Source: Chrysogorgia sp. JL179-B06 (taxonomy: Eukaryota; Cnidaria; Anthozoa; Scleralcyonacea; Chrysogorgiidae). From it: a stretch of DNA of 64,000 bases. The notes below the pieces were generated by a model. The model searched no databases. It saw nothing but the letters and a program-made list of their open reading frames with translations, and was not told the origin of the DNA. The stretch is taken from NCBI GenBank assembly GCA_035772405.1, contig JAYKKM010000473.1, positions 248,001-312,000 of the forward strand, written 5' to 3'. Position numbers and translations under genes: made by a program. Of this stretch, positions 51,271 through 59,399 are shown piece by piece (within the stretch, counting starts at the first letter, position 1; every line of letters begins with the position of its first letter).

Positions 51271-51448
51271 AGGCGCGGATTTAGAAGTTAGTCGCATAAA
51301 TTAGATTTAGAATTTGCAATTCAAAATACCTGTGAATAACAATCCTATTGGATAGGTTTTTGTTCCGAATTATTCTTAAGAAAAGCATAACCAATAGGGT
51401 TGTTCATGAAGTGTCTAATTTATGCGACTAACTTCTAAATCCGCGCCT
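51271..51448. mobile_element. 178-bp MITE with 7-bp target duplication
   Basis: Inverted repeats begin AGGCGCGGATTTAGAAGTTA and extend about 34 bp through GTCGCATAAATTAG. GATCAAC precedes (51264-51270) and follows (51449-51455) the element. Removing it rejoins the LINE frame (LHAIN with LSSILDGDSDI). Because CAGG/CCTG also pairs, the exact end, and so a 5- to 7-bp duplication, is ambiguous. It has no coding capacity. Confidence 0.88.
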
Positions 51449-51455
51449 GATCAAC

Positions 51456-52142
51456 CTTTCGTCAATTTTAGACGGCGATAGTGATATCGATGAAGATTGG
51501 CAGCAATGGAAGGTGGTTTCTTGGCTGCTGTGAACGATTATATACCATCTAAGAAACTAAAGGGTCGCAACCCCATTACCATGGATAAACGGCACTATTT
51601 TGAATATGATTAAAAGCAAAAATACCCTTCGCCAAAAGTTAAGATCTCATCTTACAAAAAGTCTGAAATATAAATTCAGATGTATGCGGACCGAAGTTAA
51701 AAAGTCACTTAAAGAAGCCCGTGAAAGTTACTTTGAGTTGGCAAATGCTGATTTTAGAACAAATCCAAAGCGCTTGTGGTCAATTCTGAAATTAAAATCA
51801 AAATCCAGAGATATACCTGGTCTAGTTTCTATGGAAAATGAAATACACAGTCATCAAACAGCAGAGCAGTCAAGTCCAAGAGAAAATGCTGACACTCCAG
51901 AGGGAATTGCGAACTTGTTTAACAGGTACTTTAGTTCCGTATACACCATCACAGAGGACTCAAGTCTAGATACATCGTGCGAAGTTACTGAATGTATTGC
52001 AGACACGTTGATTCTTTCAGTCACAGAAGTTGAAGAAACTCTTAAAACTCTCGATATTAGTCAAGCTACAGGACCGGACGGAATTCCTGCCAAATTGCTC
52101 AAGGAAACTGCATCGGTAATTGCACCATCTTTGTGCAAATAA
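51456..52142 (+). pseudogene. LINE endonuclease-RT linker and RT start
   Basis: Frames here encode the linker typical of CR1/Jockey elements. After a shift near 51510, AAVNDYIPSKKLKG appears; after another, GTILNMIKSKN, then ESYFELANADFRTNPKRLWS and PEGIANLFNRYFSSVY. The RT fingers begin with ISQATGPDGIPAKLLKE, the first conserved RT motif. A stop at 52140-52142 interrupts it just before the next motif. Confidence 0.78.
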
Positions 52143-52154
52143 TTTAATAAATCT

Positions 52155-53256
52155 TTAAGGACTGGAGAAATGCCGGGAGATTGGAAATTAGCCAACGTGG
52201 TTCCTATTTACAAAAAGAACGAACGAGAACATGTAGAAAAACTATCGTCCAATATCTCTATTGTCAATAATTTCAAAAGTCTTAGAACGTTGCATATTAA
52301 ACAACATCAAAGATCAGTGGTACAAGTCAATTCCAGCATGTCAACATGGATATTTAACTTGAAAGTCGTGTGTGTTACTAATTTACTCGAGGCTCTAGAT
52401 CATTATTGGTTCATCACTCGACCATGGAGAACAGACAGATCTTGTGTATTTGGACATGTCAAAGGCCTTCGACAAGGTCAGCCACAATCGATTGATACAT
52501 AAATTATACAAGGCGGGTTTCAGTGGCAATTTGCTTAAGTGGTTTCGCTCATACCTATCTGAACGTCGTCAACGTGTCACAGTTATGGGTGCTACTTCGG
52601 ATGAGCTTCCTGTTACTTCCGGAGTGCCCCAAGGATCCATATTGGTTCCTGTTTTCTTCTTGTTGTACGTTAGCAATTTACCAAAAGCAATTTCTAATTG
52701 TCGTGCTACAATGTATGCTGACGACATAAAGATGGGCAGACAAATTAGAAATCCGGAGGATGCTATTCACTACAGTCTGATCTTGATAACTTGCAAACCT
52801 GGTCCGTTGCCTCAGGCCTTGTTTTTAATGCAACGAAGTGCAAAGCAATGAGTGTTACCAGAAAAATCAAGGCGGTTTCAACCACATACAGACTTGCTAA
52901 TACTGATCTCGAAATGATTGAAGATGAACGAGATCTTGGTGTATGGACTACAAACAGATTAACTTGGGATAAACAAGTCTCAGAACAAGCTGGCAAAGCC
53001 AATAAACTTTTAGGATATATTAAGCGAAACACCATTTATATCAAAGGTGTCTCGATCAGGCGTACGCTCTATCTAGGGTTGATTCGACCTCATTTAGGTT
53101 ATGCCACCCAGGTGTGGGCTCCGCAGTTCGTCCAATTGATTGGAAAATTAGAGCGCATACAAAGGCGTGCAATGAGATATATTCTTAGCATACCATATAG
53201 TTATAATGTAGATTACAATCTTCGATTGAACAAATTGAATCTTATCCCTATTACCT
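52155..53256 (+). pseudogene. LINE reverse transcriptase core
   Basis: The RT continues with GEMPGDWKLANVVPIYKK. A scrambled stretch (about 52220-52440) follows, where the NYRPIS-type motif is lost through small deletions. The frame then recovers with YLDMSKAFDKVSHNRLI, SGVPQGSIL and MYADD. YADD at 52714-52725 is the catalytic motif with both aspartates kept. A further shift near 52775 leads to LQTWSVASGLVFNATKCKAM, DLGVWTTNRLTWDKQ, IRPHLGYATQVWAP and LERIQRRAMRYI. These are the thumb and C-terminal features of CR1-like RTs. The catalytic residues are intact but the frame is broken at several places. Confidence 0.88.
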
Positions 53257-53559
53257 AGTGGCATGAAACTACAGGATATGATATTTTTCTTCAAGATTAT
53301 TCATGGACTAGTCATTATAGATCATACCATTATACCTACGGCCAGAAACACCAGGTCGACCAGATCATCTGCGAGCAATGTGATAACGTTTGAAATGCCA
53401 AAATACAAGACAACTACATATCAGCGTTCTTATTTTGTACGAACATGTAGAGTGTGGAACGCTTTGGCAGATGAACTTTGTTTGAGTACTAACAATCTAA
53501 TCTCTTTTAAAACAATTATGCTCAATTATTACAAAGCATCATTGTCAAATTATCAATAG
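53257..53559 (+). pseudogene. LINE ORF C-terminal end
   Basis: After a stop at 53256 and a frame change, the C-terminus reads LQDMIFFFKIIHGL, RSYFVRTCRVWNALADEL and FKTIMLNYY, ending at a stop at 53557-53559. This layout is typical of the last 100 residues of CR1/Jockey RT proteins. The 3' UTR (53560-53800) follows, with an A/T-rich tail. Confidence 0.8.
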
Positions 53560-53800
53560 GACGATCCACGCTCTTTCAAAACGGTTCGCATCCAGTGTAA
53601 TCGAGGACGTTCGCTGAACAAACCAATTTTTTGCTGCATGTAAGAACATTTTTTTTAACATTTTTTTAAACATAGGGCCCACGGTAATTGGCGATTTCTG
53701 TTGTGGTGTCCCTGCCATTTTTCTTTCTAGGCTAGCTTTGTAGTTTTCTGTATTTGTAATGTACATTTTTCGTTGGCAAATTTAATAAAATCAAAAATCA

Positions 53801-54470
53801 AATCAATAAATTTTAGATAAAAAATGTAATATTTCATTAAATTTGCTCCATATTTGCGCATATAGTAAATTTGAGTAAATCCATTTTTTCGTGCAGTGAT
53901 TAAAAACATAAACCTGTATAAAGTATTGAAAGAAAGATCAAATTAATGAAATATTTCGCTCTTCAAATATGTGCATTAAATAGAATGTTTATAATTAAAA
54001 AATGGGAGCAATAAACACTTTAGTAAAATATTTTTTGATATCAGATGATACGAAAATGCATTTTACTCGTTTTAATTGATTCAAAACTTGTAAAATACCT
54101 GAACAATAATCTGGCAAAGCATCGGGTAAGATATATGCGAGCTTTAATAAGAATTTTTATAAAAAAAAAAAAAAAAAATGGCGCCCAAACGAAACTTTTA
54201 TAGATGATAAACCAGCAAGAGAGAAGGATTATGCTTTGAACTTGGATTATAGGGTTAGGGTTTGTGTTAGGGTCAGGCTACAGTTACAAATCTAAAACAT
54301 TATTAGTTAAACGCTTATACAGCTTCGTTATACCTTTTGAACAAAACACTAGGGTGACAACTAATAATCGACGTTCAAATTGTCATTGATACAGCAATTT
54401 GCATTTTAAATTAGTGTATACAATCAACATGTTGCTGAATGGGTGAACAAATATAATAAAATTTTCTTAA
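53801..54470. other. Unannotated AT-rich sequence
   Basis: Contains an A-homopolymer (54161-54178) that could be the tail of an old retroposon, and a short TTAGGG-like cluster at 54249-54285 (GGGTTAGGGTTTGTGTTAGGG). No gene is seen. Confidence 0.45.
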
Positions 54471-54725
54471 TTTTTATTATGGAAATATTTCTTGTTGAGA
54501 TAATTTTTCTAGAAAAGGGACAAGAAAATATTTCTTGATCTAAGAAAAGTTAATGTAATAATTTCTTGGTTTAAAAAATATTTTAAGAAAATATTACATG
54601 AAATAAGAAAACATTTGGCTTCTCATAAATACTTGTCCAGATAATCTTTCCTACAGAGGGAAAATATCTTTTAATTTAAGAAATATTTGCTTGAAACAAG
54701 TTTCAATCCTTTGAAACAAGTTTTG
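54470..54725. repeat. Degenerate AAGAAATATTTCTTG repeat
   Basis: AAGAAA and TTTCTT words alternate irregularly (ATTTCTTGTTGAG, CAAGAAAATATTTCTTGATC, AATTTCTTGG, AAGAAAATATT, TTAAGAAATATTTGC), giving many small palindromes. The origin is unclear. Confidence 0.5.
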
Positions 54726-54736
54726 GAGTTGTTGCA

Positions 54737-55198
54737 CAACCTCGTTCCCACGGAATTTTGCCATCACGGTGGAAGGTAGGCAAAAATGGGATCGGCTGGT
54801 CACATGAAACCCATAATATCTGCGTGTTTTGATATGATAATTTATGATAATTCAGGTCATTTGTCTAATTTGTTTACTCTGTTGATGTGATAATGAATGA
54901 GAAATATGCAACGCTCTGTAGACTTGTTTATGTAAAGCATTCATCCTAAAAGCAACTAATTCGTAATATGTCCATGATTATCCCATATAAATATCATGGA
55001 GGTACAAGTATATATCAAATGTAGTTCTTGACAATTAACCTAAGAGCTTATATTTCTTATATGCGGTAAAATTTAAAGGCGATGAAATTTCTTAACATGT
55101 GGGTTTAGATGAATAAATTATACTCTAGCTGAATTAATGAGTTTTAGAAATTCACCGACCTTCTACCGTTGAGGAAAAATGTCCTGGGAACGAGGTTG
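54737..55198. mobile_element. 462-bp TIR element with 10-bp target duplication
   Basis: The ends are CAACCTCGTTCCCA and TGGGAACGAGGTTG, with imperfect pairing continuing for about 40 bp. AGTTGTTGCA (54727-54736) and AGTTATTGCA (55199-55208) flank it as a near-perfect 10-bp duplication. There is no ORF. A 9- to 10-bp duplication is typical of Mutator-like elements, so a MULE-derived MITE is likely. Confidence 0.85.
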
Positions 55199-55208
55199 AG
55201 TTATTGCA

Positions 55209-55236
55209 GTGAATATATATATATATATATATATAT
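55209..55236. repeat. (TA)n microsatellite
   Basis: A short TA run between a TIR element and a Penelope 3' UTR fragment. Confidence 0.9.
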
Positions 55237-55345
55237 AACAAATTCTTTAAATTTTCGCATCTCATTAATCATTAGTTTGTTTATCTCCCGTGTATTTTTG
55301 ATTGGCTACTTTCTACTAGTGACACCCTTTTGGCATATATACTAG
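55237..55345 (+). mobile_element. Penelope-like 3' UTR fragment
   Basis: It matches 43147-43242 in order: TTTTCGCATCTCATTAAT, TTTGTTTATCT, then after a small difference GTGACACCCTTTTGGCATAT. It lies directly after a (TA)n tract and lacks the hammerhead end. Confidence 0.7.
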
Positions 55346-55385
55346 AAATACGAATCCGCAATTAATAATCCCCTCGCTCGCCTTT
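55342..55385. repeat. Terminus of dispersed repeat family D
   Basis: ACTAGAAATACG followed by CCCCTCGCTCGCC matches in complement the ends at 4886-4920 and 43966-44010. Confidence 0.45.
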
Positions 55386-55660
55386 TCTACCACTACCCCC
55401 CACCCCACCCCTAGAGTTTCTTTTCCCCATTCATGTTCCCCAGAGCGGTTCGTCGTACGTAGATTTTGAACGCTATCTCGGCCAATATTTGGAATTACCG
55501 AATCTAAATACATAACATACGTTTCTATCATATTACGATAATGTACATATCCTTCGTAAAAAACGGTTTAGTTACTAAGAAATTATTGGGCAATCAGCCC
55601 AACCCAGCTGCCTCGTCGTATATTATTAGCTCGCCTGCACGTTAGTGCAGAAGAGCTATT

Positions 55661-56048
55661 AGGGACCTTAAGCTCTACGACGGCAACCTAGGACGGCGAC
55701 GGCAGCGAAAGCAATATAAATCTTAGTATTTGAATGAAACCACTGTCGATTGACTAGCGTATTTAACACTCAAAGTTTGTTTTATGATCTCCAAAACGCT
55801 TCAATATTTCTAAAACGATTGTAGTGTCTGTGTTTAAGTCAGTCTTAAGGAACAGCTCTCATCTCTCCGCGAGTTACCGTCGTCCTGGAGACGTGAAAAT
55901 GTTCTCAGTGGCGTTGTAAACAGAACGAGGACGGCGTTGAAGTTACTCTTGGGAATAAAAATTATTCATTCTTTTTGTTTCGCATAAAGATTCTTTTGTT
56001 TGAACGACGTCGCCGTCCAAGGTTGCCGTCGTAGAGCTTAAGGTCTCT
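55661..56048. mobile_element. ~388-bp TIR element
   Basis: The terminal inverted repeats span about 40 bp. The left end reads GGGACCTTAAGCTCTACGAC and continues GGCAACCTAGGACGGCGACG. The right end is the complement, with CAAGGTTGCCGTCGTAGAGC, then TTAAGGTCTCT. The target duplication is short and uncertain (TATT on both sides). The interior is non-coding, with a GTCGTCCTGG hairpin region. It is a non-autonomous DNA transposon of unassigned superfamily. Confidence 0.8.
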
Positions 56049-56339
56049 ATTGCTATACCCTCGGCGCCGCGTCCGTGTGCGCGTCTGTGTCTGCGTACAG
56101 GTCAGCGTTAAGATAAGATCAACATTATGAAATAATAAGGTCAGCGTTAAGATGTTGAATTTTCAATGTGTTTAGCATTGAACCAGACGTATATACCCTA
56201 CACGATAACAAGCTTTTTCCCGAGCTTTCACTATTTTGTAAATTGGTTAACTGTTAAGTAGTCCTTCTAATACTGATCAGTGGCGAAGCAGGCCATAGCA
56301 ACTGGTCATGATATGTAAACTCTAAGATGAATTATATAT

Positions 56340-56425
56340 TCTTATTCTTCTAGCCTATTGGGTTATTCCGTTCACCAAAGAGTGATACATCTAATAAATT
56401 AAAATAAACTAAACTAAACTAAAAT
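56340..56425 (+). mobile_element. SINE 3' tail fragment
   Basis: CTTCTAGC.T.TTGGG.TATTCCGTTCA and GAT.AA.TCTAATAAA, followed by an (ACTAA)-like tail, match the 3' end of the SINE at 6826-7062. The 5' part is missing. Confidence 0.6.
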
Positions 56426-56672
56426 TCAGAAATATATTGTTTACAAAATATGCAGATGATCATAATTTAGCATAGCATGACCACATGCTATGGCCAGGAG
56501 CGATTATAGATATATCCGTCAACTTTTTAACTTAAATTTACTGACATAAATCGTATTTATTGATTAATTTTAGCTATGAATTGGACGAATAATGTAATTC
56601 TAAAGAACGAAGCAATTCTATTATGAGTCTATGACAATTTTCAACAATTTGACACGGTTTAAATGAGAGTTA

Positions 56673-56791
56673 GGCCCGGGTCAAACGTCGAACTTTTCAT
56701 GAGTCGAACTCAATGTAAATTTGGAAACTATTTTGTTTATGTCATTTGCATTGAGTTCGACTCATGAAAAGTTCGACGTTTGACCTGGGCC
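56673..56791. mobile_element. 119-bp MITE, second copy, TTA duplication
   Basis: Same family, length and end sequence as 50981-51099. It starts GGCCCGGGTCAAACGTCGAA, with AACTCAATG and its complement nearer the centre. It is flanked by TTA at 56670-56672 and 56792-56794. The two copies differ in parallel on both arms, as expected for independently drifting members. Confidence 0.88.
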
Positions 56792-56933
56792 TTATAGATA
56801 CAAAGAACGGAGGCCTTGTGCATATACAGTACGTGTATCTATATGAGCCGACGTCATGAGCCGACGTTCAAATTTTAGAAGGTTTTCTGTCAACGTTTTC
56901 TATAGACGAAGAACAAGGTTGAGCAATTTAATT

Positions 56934-57027
56934 GAATAGATAATTAAAAATTCACGGGATGTATATGGATACAGCCCTCGGGTTGTATACACATCCGGTT
57001 AATTTTTAATTATCTAATTCATCAACC
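56934..57027. mobile_element. Short fold-back element
   Basis: Arms TGAATAGATAATTAAAAATT and the complement AATTTTTAATTATCTAATTC enclose CGGGATGTATATG and TATACACATCCGG. The total is about 94 bp. No target duplication is clear. Confidence 0.65.
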
Positions 57028-57242
57028 TGCATTTCCTTGGAAATGCATTTCATTTCAAATTCAAATTTCCTGCATTTCAAACCCCTTCAAGCTTTAGTGA
57101 TGTATAGGATATACATCCCTATAAATAACATAGAAAAAAACAACTAAAATTCGAAGTAATGACCATTTAATAGTAATTAGCGTTACTGGTTACACTAGAG
57201 CGCTAGATTAGTAGAAACAGAAACCTGACACAGAAATTAGCA

Positions 57243-57425
57243 CTAGTGTATAAAAATATTAGTTGCATCTGATATAAAATTCCCTCGTTCTTTAAAAAAT
57301 CCCGTTTATTTTTGTCCTGGAATTGTCCAATTCATGAATTAAACCTATTATAGATAAAATAAACGGGATTTTTTAAAGAACGAGGCAATTTTAAATAAGA
57401 TGCTAACTAATATTTTACTCATACA
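57243..57425. mobile_element. ~180-bp fold-back element
   Basis: The inner arms pair almost perfectly (CCTCGTTCTTTAAAAAATCC with GGATTTTTTAAAGAACGAGG, 57284 and 57364). The outer arms (GTATAAAAATATTAGTTGCA against its complement near 57403-57422) pair with some mismatches. Confidence 0.75.
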
Positions 57426-57638
57426 AATTATGCTGTATACACGATGTATAAGCCAATCTAGCCCTTATGTGATTCTAGAAGACTTAATATTATCGAGTAT
57501 TTCTAGCTAACTTTTCAATTTCTGGTTTTCCCTCTGTCTTCTTTCCATAACTGCGTGTCTTAGAAGGGTTTCTATTCTGATAAGTTTCAGGCATAAGCTC
57601 CCTGATTCTGTTTTGCTTCAGTGTTTACGTTTCTAAAT

Positions 57639-57751
57639 ATAAAACTTATTTCAATTCATAACATCAGGCTGGGGAATTCAGTATAACGAATTTGCTAGTG
57701 TAAATAGAAAATGTAAATTAGCCTGATGTTATGAATTAAAATAAGTTTTAT
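57639..57751. mobile_element. 113-bp fold-back element
   Basis: Thirty-two-base arms pair with one mismatch: ATAAAACTTATTTCAATTCA...AGGCT (57639-57670) with AGCCT...TGAATTAAAATAAGTTTTAT (57720-57751). Confidence 0.75.
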
Positions 57752-57869
57752 CCCGACGCAGAACACGTCATTTTGATGCTTCCAAATATTGTCCGATTCA
57801 AACAGATCACCCAAAACAACTTTTTACTTCCTTATAAGGAGTAGCAGCTGGTTCTACCATGTTCCGCTC

Positions 57870-57900
<31 letters not shown>

Positions 57901-57901
57901 A

Positions 57902-57934
<33 letters not shown>
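57870..57934. repeat. Two (TA)n tracts flanking a ribozyme element
   Basis: TA runs at 57870-57896 and 57905-57934 are separated by GTACAATG. The same GTACAAT starts the ribozyme element at 57935. Confidence 0.9.
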
Positions 57935-57938
<4 letters not shown>

Positions 57939-57998
57939 AATATCTACAGACACGTGTTTCGCTGTTCCACAGCTCATCAGTGTAGCTTGGTACAATCT
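57935..57998 (-). ncRNA. Type I hammerhead ribozyme, well formed
   Basis: Minus strand, in order: stem I strand CTACA, CTGATGA (complement of 57974-57980), 5-bp stem II GCTGT-GGA-ACAGC, GAAAC (57956-57960), stem III ACAC/GTGT, GTC (57949-57951) and stem I partner TGTAG (57944-57948). Distal stem I continues with GTAC pairing beyond an internal loop. All core nucleotides are present. The self-complementary stem III with no loop is like the short stem III of retroelement hammerheads that act best as dimers. Predicted cleavage follows the C pairing with position 57949. Confidence 0.85.
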
Positions 57999-58107
57999 AG
58001 ATATGGGCATGAGTACTAATTATACACAAACGATTGCCAGTGACAACCGCTTGTGGGATAAACAGCGGTCAATCGCACATCCAGAGAGCGTGAAGCGGTA
58101 TAGGGCC

Positions 58108-58110
<3 letters not shown>
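57935..58110 (-). mobile_element. Retrozyme-like element with complete hammerhead
   Basis: A 176-bp insertion sits between two (TA)n tracts. On the minus strand it ends with a complete hammerhead ribozyme (separate entry). The rest has no ORF and no tRNA-like promoter boxes. A single ribozyme copy means it is one monomer or a truncated copy. Its 3' side (minus strand) ends at GATATTGTAC just past the cleavage site, close to the TA junction. Confidence 0.75.

Positions 58111-58160
<50 letters not shown>
58111..58160. repeat. (TA)n microsatellite between two ribozyme elements
   Basis: A TA run of about 50 bp separating oppositely oriented hammerhead elements. Confidence 0.95.
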
Positions 58161-58165
<5 letters not shown>

Positions 58166-58198
58166 TGACTGTGATGATGTATATACCTTTTTGATGTG

Positions 58199-58277
58199 CT
58201 GGCTTATCATCAGCTACACTGTGCTGACGAGCTCCAAGAGAGCGAAACAGCTGTCCACAGTTGCTGATGATAGCCAG
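58199..58277 (+). ncRNA. Type I hammerhead ribozyme, unit 1
   Basis: Core CTGACGA (58224-58230); stem II GCTC-CAAGA-GAGC (58231-58243); GAAAC (58244-58248); stem III ACAG/CTGT (58247-58254); GTC with predicted cleavage after 58255. Stem I is CTGTG (58219-58223) with CACAG (58256-58260), then an internal loop, then CTGGCTTATCATCAGC (58199-58214) pairing with GCTGATGATAGCCAG (58263-58277) with one bulged base. The internal loop in stem I opposite loop II is the arrangement that supports tertiary contacts in natural hammerheads. Confidence 0.92.
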
Positions 58278-58436
58278 ACACTGCAATTATGTTTTGTCAT
58301 TTCAGCCAGTAAAAGTGCGCAATGCACACTGAGTTGATATAGACTATAACGTTCTTGATGGTTTATAATTTATGCAGTGTGGTATATCCCACATCAAGTC
58401 CTTTGACTGTGATGATGTATATACCTTTTTGATGTG

Positions 58437-58515
58437 CTGGCTTATCATCAGCTACACTGTGCTGACGAGCTCCAAGAGAGCGAAACAGCTGTCCACAGTT
58501 GCTGATGATAGCCAG
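58437..58515 (+). ncRNA. Type I hammerhead ribozyme, unit 2
   Basis: A copy of the unit-1 ribozyme shifted by 238 bp: CTGACGA at 58462-58468, GAAAC at 58482-58486, predicted cleavage after 58493. Cleavage at both sites would release a 238-nt RNA (58256-58493). Confidence 0.92.
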
Positions 58516-58655
58516 ACACTGCAATTATGTTTTGTCATTTCAGCCAGTAAAAGTGCGCAATGCACACTGAGTTGATATAGACTATAACGTTCTTGATGGT
58601 TTATAATTTATGCAGTGTGGTATATCCCACATCAAGTCCTTTGACTGTGATGATG

Positions 58656-58676
58656 TATATATATATATATATATAT
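58656..58676. repeat. (TA)n microsatellite
   Basis: The TA run replaces the rest of the third retrozyme unit and precedes a Penelope-type 3' end. Confidence 0.9.
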
Positions 58677-58677
58677 A

Positions 58678-58862
58678 GGTAATATTTGGCATTTCCCTAT
58701 GGATCCCTGCCGCGGCGAGATTATCACCGTCGCTTGCATTTGATGGACTAACTGTTGTGATCAATGGCTTATGGATTTATTGCATCTCGACTTATACTCT
58801 GATGAAAGGGCTACGCTCGAAACGTAAATATTTCGTCATTAAAAATCTTGGCAGTTTACCAT
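58678..58862 (+). mobile_element. Penelope-type 3' end fragment
   Basis: From about 58783 (CATCTCGACTTATACTCTG) to 58862 (GGCAGTTTACCA) it matches the 3' end of the Penelope-like element at 43258-43333. The preceding 100 bp is not clearly similar. The fragment starts against (TA)n. No coding sequence remains. Confidence 0.65.
58790..58850 (+). ncRNA. Hammerhead-like motif, Penelope type
   Basis: CTGATGA (58799-58805), stem II GGGC/GCTC around TAC, GAAAC (58819-58823), stem III ACG/CGT around an A/T-rich loop, and GTC (58835-58837). Stem III pairs better than in the 43272 copy. Stem I is weak, so cleavage is uncertain. Confidence 0.55.
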
Positions 58863-58902
58863 ATTTTTACCACCTTGGTTTGTTTTCTGCGGTAATTCAG
58901 TC

Positions 58903-59390
58903 TCCATCACTGTAGCCTGTGTACAGCCTGAATATACACCTGCAATACAGTCTGTGAAAATTCGCACGATAGCTTGTCGACCCCCCACTGAGCTACTCAT
59001 ATCTGAGTAGTAGATTTTGAGTGGTTTAATACACATATCATTCATAATTGTTTGTTTGATTGGATTATTTGATCTCACACGAATTCCCAGAGAACCAATT
59101 GTAACTGGAATAAGACAAGAGTTGTGATTTGGACAATCATAATCTACTTCTTAGATCTGAGTAGCTCAGCGGGGGTCGACAAGCTATCGTGCGAGTTTTC
59201 ACAGACTGTATTACAGGTGTATATTCAGGCTGTACACAGGCTACATCACTGGGGCAGTTGGATTTGACCGGCAATTTCAGGATTTTTCAACTTTGCAATT
59301 GATTTACTTAAATCTAATGAATCGTAAACCGTTGAAAAATATAGATATTTCCGGTCAAAATCCGACTGCCCCATTGATGGAGATTGCTTA
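58903..59390. mobile_element. Fold-back element with ~110-bp arms
   Basis: The left arm (58903-59015) and right arm (about 59142-59245, resuming after 59377) are complementary over long stretches. Examples are GTGTACAGCCTGAATATACA with TGTATATTCAGGCTGTACAC, and CGATAGCTTGTCGACCCCC with GGGGGTCGACAAGCTATCG. About 125 bp of non-coding spacer separates them. The outer end of the right arm is split by another fold-back element; TGATGGAGA resumes after it. Confidence 0.82.
59253..59376. mobile_element. Nested ~124-bp fold-back element
   Basis: Arms GGGGCAGTTGGATTTGACCGG and CCGGTCAAAATCCGACTGCCCC bound it, with TTTTTCAACTTT and TTGAAAAATAT paired further in. It interrupts the right arm of the surrounding fold-back element, so it is the younger insertion. 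Confidence 0.8.
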
Positions 59391-59399
59391 ACGAGGAAT

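Larger units (their letters stand above)
49970..53800 (+). mobile_element. CR1-like (Jockey-superfamily) non-LTR retrotransposon
   Basis: This is a nearly full-length but decayed LINE. In order it has tandem 5' repeats, a hydrophobic N-terminal segment with a 2A-like motif, an APE-type endonuclease, a linker, a reverse transcriptase with YADD, the CR1-type C-terminal region, a 3' UTR and an A/T-rich tail (ATAAAATCAAAAATCAAATC). Several frameshifts and stops (near 50478, 50617, 50940, 52140, 52230-52440, 52775, 53256) disable it. Two unrelated fold-back elements are inserted in the endonuclease-RT linker (50981-51099 and 51271-51448). LINEs of this type copy themselves by target-primed reverse transcription. 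The separate fragments at 7976-8640 and 61080-61760 have a different C-terminal ending (ALPPNIRD/LNP type) and belong to another subfamily. Confidence 0.88.
58161..58657 (+). mobile_element. Tandem retrozyme, 238-bp units x 2.1
   Basis: Two complete units and the start of a third have an exact 238-bp period (GACTGTGATGATGTATATAC at 58167, 58405 and 58643). The units appear identical by eye. Each contains one complete hammerhead ribozyme. The array starts and ends against (TA)n tracts (58111-58160 and 58656-58676). No ORF is present. Head-to-tail units with a type I hammerhead are the genomic signature of retrozymes and of ribozyme satellites: the transcript self-cleaves into 238-nt monomers that can circularise. 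The identity of the units points to recent insertion as a dimer or to local homogenisation. Confidence 0.85.

Noticed and set aside
57800..57870. An additional minus-strand ribozyme end (ATGAGCGGAACATGG against TA repeat)
   Set aside because: Only TGAG and GGAACA resemble the neighbouring hammerhead; the CTGATGA and GAAAC pair is not present.
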